A stretch of 9,816 bases of DNA from Spirochaetes bacterium RIFOXYC1_FULL_54_7 (lineage in GTDB: Bacteria > Spirochaetota > Spirochaetia > Treponematales > UBA12059). Under the pieces are notes generated by a model. That model searched no databases. It was not told where the DNA came from and saw nothing but the letters and a program-made list of their open reading frames with translations. This document shows positions 6,143 to 9,816 of this stretch, piece by piece. Each line of letters begins with the position of its first letter. Within the stretch, counting starts at the first letter, position 1. The translations under genes were made by a program, and so were the position numbers. The stretch spans positions 3,253-13,068 of the forward strand of contig MIBM01000073.1 in NCBI GenBank assembly GCA_001830645.1, written 5' to 3'.

Positions 6143-7231
6143 TTGAGTGCAATGATATCTCCACTATTCGTCATGAATGGACTGGTGACGCTGATACTTG
6201 TGATACTGATTACTGTCAAACGGTACATTGCTGTGTACAGCGATTGTACTGTTGTGGTTAATGGAGAAAAGACCATAAAGGTTCAAGGCGGGCAAACTAT
6301 CATCTCTGCTCTGTCGGGGAGCAAGATATTTCTTCCTTCTGCCTGCGGTGGCAAGGGGACTTGCGGATTCTGCAAGATAGAAGTGCTTGAGGGGAGGGAA
6401 GAAGCAACCTCGATAGAGGAGGCGGTCATACCCTATAAGAGCATCATAGCAGGGACCCGGCTTGGATGCCAGACCAAAGTCAGGAGTGATATAAGTATAC
6501 GGGTTCCGGAAGAATATCTTTCAGTTAAGGAATACCGAGGTAAGGTGACCGAAGTTGAAGTGCTGACCCACGATATAAAACGCTTCAATATTGATCTTAT
6601 TGAACCAAAGACTATTACTTTTAAAAGCGGTCAATATGTTGTAGTGGAGCCAGTACCAGGTGAGACCAGGGCCTATTCCATTGCTTCAATCCGTCGCTGG
6701 GAAAACAGGATATCCCTGGAGGTAAAAAAAGTTCCCAATGGACTGTGTTCCACCTATCTTCATGCATTGCATGCGGGCGAAGAGCTCATCTTTTTCGGAC
6801 CCTATGGAGAGTTTTACTTGCGTACCAATCAGTCCAAGGTAGTCTGTGTGGCTGGCGGCGTAGGACTTGCGCCTATGAAATCGATTATCGATGAAGTACT
6901 CACCGAACAGAAGGGACGCAAGGTAGAACTGTATTATGGAGCAAGAACCATTGATGACATGTATGATTACGAACGGTACATCAGGCTGACAAAAGATTAT
7001 GAAGATTTCAAATTTTATCCAGCGCTTTCTGATGTTGAGGAAATAATTACACATCCATCTGGATTTATTTTCGATTCCGGTTTTATCAGCTCGGAACTAT
7101 CCAAGCGTCTGGTTGAAGGAGAAGATATGGAGGGATACCTTTGTGGCCCGCCAATCATGATAGATACTTCCATAGCTGTACTTCGTAGAAAAGGTATCCC
7201 TTCGGATAGAATCTACTACGATAAATTCTGA
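6143..7231 (+). CDS. nqrF: NqrF, NADH-oxidising FAD/[2Fe-2S] subunit (compact form)
   Basis: NADH-input subunit of NQR. Order of domains: an N-terminal membrane anchor (about 6-31); a 2Fe-2S ferredoxin domain with Cys68, Cys74, Cys77 and Cys109 (C-x5-C-x2-C and a distal C); an FAD-binding barrel with RAYS (176-179); and an NADH-binding domain with VAGGVGLAP (236-244) and YLCGPPIM (332-339). The chain ends in YYDKF, a shortened version of the usual NqrF tail. At 362 residues it is about 45 shorter than Vibrio NqrF. Most of the loss is a segment just before the RAYS motif, which in Vibrio NqrF holds a ~35-residue insertion. RnfB, the ferredoxin-type subunit of RNF, is not in this operon, so NqrF takes its place. 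The start codon is TTG. Confidence 0.93.
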   Translation: MSAMISPLFVMNGLVTLILVILITVKRYIAVYSDCTVVVNGEKTIKVQGGQTIISALSGSKIFLPSACGGKGTCGFCKIEVLEGREEATSIEEAVIPYKSIIAGTRLGCQTKVRSDISIRVPEEYLSVKEYRGKVTEVEVLTHDIKRFNIDLIEPKTITFKSGQYVVVEPVPGETRAYSIASIRRWENRISLEVKKVPNGLCSTYLHALHAGEELIFFGPYGEFYLRTNQSKVVCVAGGVGLAPMKSIIDEVLTEQKGRKVELYYGARTIDDMYDYERYIRLTKDYEDFKFYPALSDVEEIITHPSGFIFDSGFISSELSKRLVEGEDMEGYLCGPPIMIDTSIAVLRRKGIPSDRIYYDKF

Positions 7232-7244
7232 TGTACGGGAAGCG

Positions 7245-7265
7245 CCTCCGCAGCGGGAGGTTTTT
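7245..7265 (+). terminator. Hairpin plus T-run between nqrF and the lipoprotein gene
   Basis: CCTCC (7245-7249) pairs with GGAGG (7256-7260) around a 6-nt loop and is followed by five T (7261-7265). This is the form of an intrinsic terminator, but with a stem of only 5 bp (6 with a G-U pair). It more likely attenuates than stops transcription, lowering the level of the downstream lipoprotein gene or of the operon's 3' end. Confidence 0.5.
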
Positions 7266-7298
7266 CCTTGGACATACATTATTTCAGGAGGATAAGCG

Positions 7299-7757
7299 AT
7301 GAGCATGATCAGGTGTAGGTTCTTGGCAGGAATTTCGGTCATCCTTGTAGTGACCAGCGTTTTTCTTCTAACTGGGTGTGGAGGTACCCAGGAAGAGGTT
7401 GTAAGTATAATTGAAGGTCCCGATTACCGGGACGGAACATACCGTGGTTCTTTCATTGATAAAGCAGAGATACAGTTGAGCATTCAATTTAATCTTCAGC
7501 GTAATATCGTAACCTCAATTGAGTTTAATGGTATAGCCTATCAAGGTAAAAACTGTCTTGAATCACCCTGGGGACCCCAGTATCTTCAGGCTATCAAGTA
7601 TCTTGTTGGGAAAGATATACGTGATCATCTTGAGGATCTGTATACACCGGGTAAATTTGTTGATGATGTGGATGGATTCAGCGGTGCAACTATCCGTGCA
7701 GGTAAGATCCGTTCCGCCATACAGGATGCCCTCAACAGGAATACTTACTCATTATAA
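7299..7757 (+). CDS. FMN-binding lipoprotein, predicted ApbE substrate
   Basis: Small secreted flavoprotein. The N-terminus is a lipoprotein signal: a hydrophobic stretch (8-24), then lipobox L-T-G-C with Cys27 as the acylated residue. The rest is an FMN_bind-type domain. Near the C-terminus is a canonical flavinylation motif, D-G-F-S-G-A-T (125-131), with Thr131 as the predicted FMN-carrying residue; the following basic helix (IRAGKIRSAIQDAL, 132-145) is typical. The ribosome site AGGAGG (7286-7291, 7 bp spacing) is excellent. It lies 67 bp after nqrF and on the same strand, so it probably works with the complex as an extra periplasmic electron carrier. No enzyme domain is visible. The partner and the final acceptor are unknown. 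FMN attachment is inferred from the motif. Confidence 0.85.
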   Translation: MSMIRCRFLAGISVILVVTSVFLLTGCGGTQEEVVSIIEGPDYRDGTYRGSFIDKAEIQLSIQFNLQRNIVTSIEFNGIAYQGKNCLESPWGPQYLQAIKYLVGKDIRDHLEDLYTPGKFVDDVDGFSGATIRAGKIRSAIQDALNRNTYSL

Positions 7758-7803
7758 CTGGTGCCTCTAGTATGCAATAGTCAAATTTCGCGTTCGGGAG
7801 AGC

Positions 7804-7850
7804 AACCATCCAAAGCATCCTTAATGATACTGCGGATGGTTTTTATTTAT
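7804..7850 (+). terminator. Possible terminator of the redox operon, overlapping the msrA start
   Basis: AACCATCC (7804-7811) and GGATGGTT (7834-7841) form an 8-bp inverted repeat, with an inner GCA/TGC pairing (7815-7817 and 7831-7833), followed by a T-rich tract (7840-7850). It is 46 bp after the lipoprotein stop. Against it: the loop is long and the 3' arm falls within the putative msrA signal-peptide codons. It may be a terminator, an attenuator, or a structure that hides the msrA start. Confidence 0.4.
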
Positions 7851-8468
7851 AGTGGCCTGTGTATCCTCTGTGGTGCCAGTGCCCGGCAAGTGGAAAAGGT
7901 GGTTCCTGTGAGTATTCCAGATGGAGAGGTCTCTGCTCTGGGCGGAGAGATAGCTGTTCTGGGAGGCGGTTGTTTCTGGTGCCTCGAGGCAGCCTACGAA
8001 ATTGTACCCGGTATTCTGGATGTAGAATCCGGTTATGCTGGTGGCAACCGCGATAACCCCACGTATGAACAGGTAGGTACCGGGCTTACCGGTCATGCGG
8101 AAGTGGTCAGGATAGTATATGATCCGGCCATCATCAGCTATGACAGCCTCCTGGACCTGTTCTTCCGCATCCATGACCCAACCACTAAAAACAGGCAGGG
8201 AGCCGATGTAGGAACCCAGTACCGGTCGATAATCCTGTACGCCAGCGAGGATCAGAAGAAGGCAGCCGAAAGGTATATCGCGTTGATTGGGCCATCCTAC
8301 AAGAACCCCGTGGTTACGGACCTGCAACAACTGGGCGCATACTGGCCCGCAGAGGATTATAATCAGGATTTCTTCAGGAAGAATCCGGAGTACGGGTATT
8401 GCCAGGTGGTGGTCGCTCCCAAGGTAGACAAGGCCAGAAGCTTTGTGGATGCCATCAAGACACCATGA
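7824..8468 (+). CDS. msrA: Peptide methionine sulfoxide reductase MsrA, probably exported
   Basis: Reduces methionine-S-sulfoxide in proteins. The catalytic block GGGCFWCLEAAY (47-58) contains Cys50 as nucleophile. Other family blocks: SGYAGG (69-74), YEQVGTGLTGHAEVV (81-95), HDPTT (117-121), GTQYRS (130-135), and GYCQVVVAPK (191-200), where Cys193 is a likely resolving cysteine. From ATG 7824 the protein has 214 residues and starts with a short signal peptide: Arg4, a hydrophobic core (5-16), and an ASA cleavage site before Arg21. That would place it in the periplasm. No good ribosome site precedes this ATG. Alternatives are ATG 7836, a GTG at 7761, or GTG 7908, which has AAGGTGG 5 bp upstream and would give a cytoplasmic enzyme. 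Family assignment is firm; start and location are not. Confidence 0.92.
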   Translation: MILRMVFIYSGLCILCGASARQVEKVVPVSIPDGEVSALGGEIAVLGGGCFWCLEAAYEIVPGILDVESGYAGGNRDNPTYEQVGTGLTGHAEVVRIVYDPAIISYDSLLDLFFRIHDPTTKNRQGADVGTQYRSIILYASEDQKKAAERYIALIGPSYKNPVVTDLQQLGAYWPAEDYNQDFFRKNPEYGYCQVVVAPKVDKARSFVDAIKTP

Positions 8469-8511
8469 CAAACCTGGCGAGGGCAAACTACACGGCCGCA
8501 CGTACTGAACA

Positions 8512-8548
8512 GCGGGAGATCAAAGGCGGCAGACTAAAAGGCGGGAGA
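8512..8548 (+). repeat. Three spaced copies of GCGG(G/C)AGA before the DUF1007 gene
   Basis: GCGGGAGA at 8512-8519, GCGGCAGA at 8526-8533 and GCGGGAGA at 8541-8548. The first and third copies extend to an identical 10-mer, GCGGGAGATC. The repeats start 14 and 15 bp apart and lie in the 97-bp msrA-DUF1007 gap, ending 17 bp before the start codon. They may be regulator half-sites or a local duplication. I recognise no known metal-regulator consensus. Confidence 0.45.
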
Positions 8549-8565
8549 TCTGGTAAAGTAGGGCC

Positions 8566-9207
8566 ATGAAGCGACCTATTCTTTCATTAATCGCCATGGC
8601 CCTGCTTGGCTCCGCCGCCTTTGCACATCCCCATGTCGGCATAGAAGTAAGCATCGACCTGGTTTTTGCCGGCAAGCTGTGTACCGGCTTCTGGCAGGAA
8701 TGGGTCTTTGATCCGGTGTTCAGTGCCATGCTGAAAAGCGACTTCGATGCTGACAGGAATGGCCGTTTCGATGAACGTGAGCAGAAGGCTGTGCATGACG
8801 GAGCCTTTACCAACCTGAGGAAGTACGGGTATTTTACCCTTCTGCGCAAGGGTGATCGACGCACCAGCCCGGAGGCCATCCGTGACTTCGGAGCCTTCAT
8901 GACAGGTGACCGCGTGGCATACCGTTTCTTTGTGCCTCTGTCTGCCCAGGAGGGTAGTGGTGACTACAGCCTGGCTGTCTTCGATACTACCTTTTACACC
9001 AATATCGAATACAAACCGGAGTCTGTTACCCTGACCCAGAATGAAGCGGGGTTTGCAGTGCCTGCCATATCCCGTTCGGCCAACAAGAACTTCCCGGTGT
9101 ACTACAATCCCGCCGATACAGCGAACAGCACCAAGACCTACTCTGCCTGGGCGCCTGGTCTGCAGACCGCATATCCGGACGAGATACATATCCGCTGGAA
9201 TGATTGA
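8566..9207 (+). CDS. DUF1007 family secreted protein, partner of NicO transporter
   Basis: Exported protein of the DUF1007 family, which is commonly encoded next to NicO/RcnA-type metal transporters. Its biochemical role is not established. A classical signal peptide (1-20, ending AFA) leaves a mature N-terminus His-Pro-His-Val, a possible metal ligand. The family pattern is clear: AHPHVGIEV (20-28), WVFDPVFSAMLKSDFD (46-61), and a conserved NLRKYGYFT segment (83-91). Residues 61-72 (DADRNGRFDERE) fit an EF-hand loop, with Asp61, Asp63, Asn65, Gly66, Asp69 and Glu72 in the liganding positions. The ribosome site is weak (AGGG only 2 bp before the ATG). The end of the gene overlaps or closely abuts the transporter gene, which suggests a two-gene metal unit. 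Confidence 0.85.
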   Translation: MKRPILSLIAMALLGSAAFAHPHVGIEVSIDLVFAGKLCTGFWQEWVFDPVFSAMLKSDFDADRNGRFDEREQKAVHDGAFTNLRKYGYFTLLRKGDRRTSPEAIRDFGAFMTGDRVAYRFFVPLSAQEGSGDYSLAVFDTTFYTNIEYKPESVTLTQNEAGFAVPAISRSANKNFPVYYNPADTANSTKTYSAWAPGLQTAYPDEIHIRWND

Positions 9208-9210
9208 GGA
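9206..9210 (+). promoter_or_regulatory. Ribosome-binding site that sets a TTG start for the NicO gene
   Basis: GAGGA overlaps the DUF1007 stop codon and is 7 bp before TTG 9218. The in-frame ATG at 9200 has no ribosome site. Starting at TTG also gives a clean signal peptide (RR, then a hydrophobic core, then VQA). Confidence 0.55.
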
Positions 9211-9217
9211 ACCCGGT

Positions 9218-9816
9218 TTGAGACGGATTGTTTCGATCGTCCTTTTGATGCTGGCTCTTGTTGTCTCTGTCCAGGCCAATCCATTCTACGGTAGCGCCGA
9301 TGGCACCCTTGCCACTCCTGCTGCTCCTTCCGTTGGCCGTCCGGGTCTGTTTGTGGGGATACAGCTGGACCTGCGGGAGCGCATGGCCCAAGCCTTCAAC
9401 CGAAGCAGCGAAGGACCCGGAGCCATGCTTGCCCTCCTTGGCCTGACCTTTGCCTACGGCGTCCTGCATGCCGCAGGACCGGGACATCGCAAGACAGTGG
9501 TATTCTCCATGTTCCTGGGAACCAGCGCCAAGGCCTGGGAGCCCCTGGCTGTGGGTTTTTTGTCCGCAGCAGTACATGCCGGTTCAGGCGCGGTACTGAT
9601 CCTGGTCCTGAGCCTCATCCGTGGGGCTGCCGCATCCTTTGGCGCCGCGGATTCAATCATGGTCTGGATGGATGGCGGTAGCCTGCTCGTACTGGCTTTG
9701 CTTGCCCTCGTATTGATAGTCCTGAAGCTGCGCGAACTGTTGTCGGACAGCCACCATCATCATGGTACCGGGGGCAAAGGGCGGTATGGCATGATCATCG
9801 TGGCCAGCCTGGTACC
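9218..9816 (+). CDS. NicO/RcnA-type nickel/cobalt transporter (C-terminus cut by window end)
   Basis: Membrane transporter of the NicO family (nickel/cobalt efflux or uptake). From TTG 9218 the 199 codons present open with a signal-like helix (1-20, ending VQA) and a periplasmic segment, then transmembrane helices. The signature YGVLHAAGPGHRKT (80-93) is the His/Gly metal-transport motif of the family, followed by GFLSAAVHAGSGAV (113-126) with another conserved histidine. A loop with four histidines (SHHHHG, 178-183) follows a long hydrophobic helix (about 155-170), as in RcnA. The gene begins 10 bp after the DUF1007 stop, or overlaps it by 8 bp if the ATG at 9200 is used; translational coupling is likely. 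Direction of transport and choice between Ni and Co cannot be told from sequence. Confidence 0.85.
   Translation, partial: MRRIVSIVLLMLALVVSVQANPFYGSADGTLATPAAPSVGRPGLFVGIQLDLRERMAQAFNRSSEGPGAMLALLGLTFAYGVLHAAGPGHRKTVVFSMFLGTSAKAWEPLAVGFLSAAVHAGSGAVLILVLSLIRGAAASFGAADSIMVWMDGGSLLVLALLALVLIVLKLRELLSDSHHHHGTGGKGRYGMIIVASLV

Noticed and set aside
7266..7298. Separate promoter for the lipoprotein gene (TTGGAC near 7268)
   Set aside because: There is no room for a -10 box at proper spacing before the ribosome site; read-through from nqrF is more likely.
7821..8501. Minus-strand open frame of 226 codons opposite msrA
   Set aside because: It is a shadow of msrA, whose catalytic and C-terminal motifs are unmistakable.
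8587..9279. Minus-strand open frame of 230 codons opposite DUF1007
   Set aside because: The plus strand has a signal peptide and the conserved DUF1007 blocks; the antisense reading has neither.

Overview
The window looks like chromosomal DNA of a fermentative or anaerobic bacterium with a two-membrane (diderm) envelope. It combines acetate kinase, a sodium/proton-pumping flavin redox complex, a lipoprotein and several exported proteins. A spirochaete is my best guess, but that rests on general resemblance only and I hold it with low confidence. All 11 genes I support are housekeeping, energy or metal-homeostasis genes. I see no mobile element, tRNA, rRNA or CRISPR array, and no gene-free stretch longer than about 200 bases.

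Left part (1-2092, minus strand): the 5' 354 codons of acetate kinase (ackA), preceded in its transcription direction by rlmJ, a 23S rRNA m6A methyltransferase. A 200-bp AT-rich intergenic region (2093-2293) separates rlmJ from the divergent central operon. It carries an exact-consensus sigma70 promoter (TTGACA, 17 bp, TATAAT) followed by a 21-bp palindrome.

Centre (2294-7757, plus strand): seven closely spaced genes encode an ion-pumping redox complex with subunits from both the RNF and NQR families. The order is: an N-terminally shortened RnfC-like protein with two [4Fe-4S] clusters, RnfD/NqrB, NqrC/RnfG, NqrD, NqrE, a compact NqrF, and an FMN-binding lipoprotein. The order matches nqrABCDEF, but an RnfC-like Fe-S protein stands where NqrA should be, and NqrF rather than RnfB closes the core set. 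This hybrid is the most interesting part of the window. My reading is that NADH enters at NqrF, because the RnfC-like subunit has lost the glycine-rich FMN/NADH segment. Electrons then cross the membrane through the NqrD/NqrE Cys4 [2Fe-2S] site and the covalent FMNs, and may reach the periplasmic lipoprotein. The block is visibly lower in GC (sampled lines about 33%) than its flanks (sampled lines about 50-67%).

Right part (7761-9816, plus strand): msrA with a likely export signal; a DUF1007 secreted protein with an EF-hand-like loop; and the 5' part of a NicO/RcnA-type nickel/cobalt transporter with a His-rich loop. The last two are probably translationally coupled and form a metal-homeostasis pair. 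The window ends inside the transporter gene.
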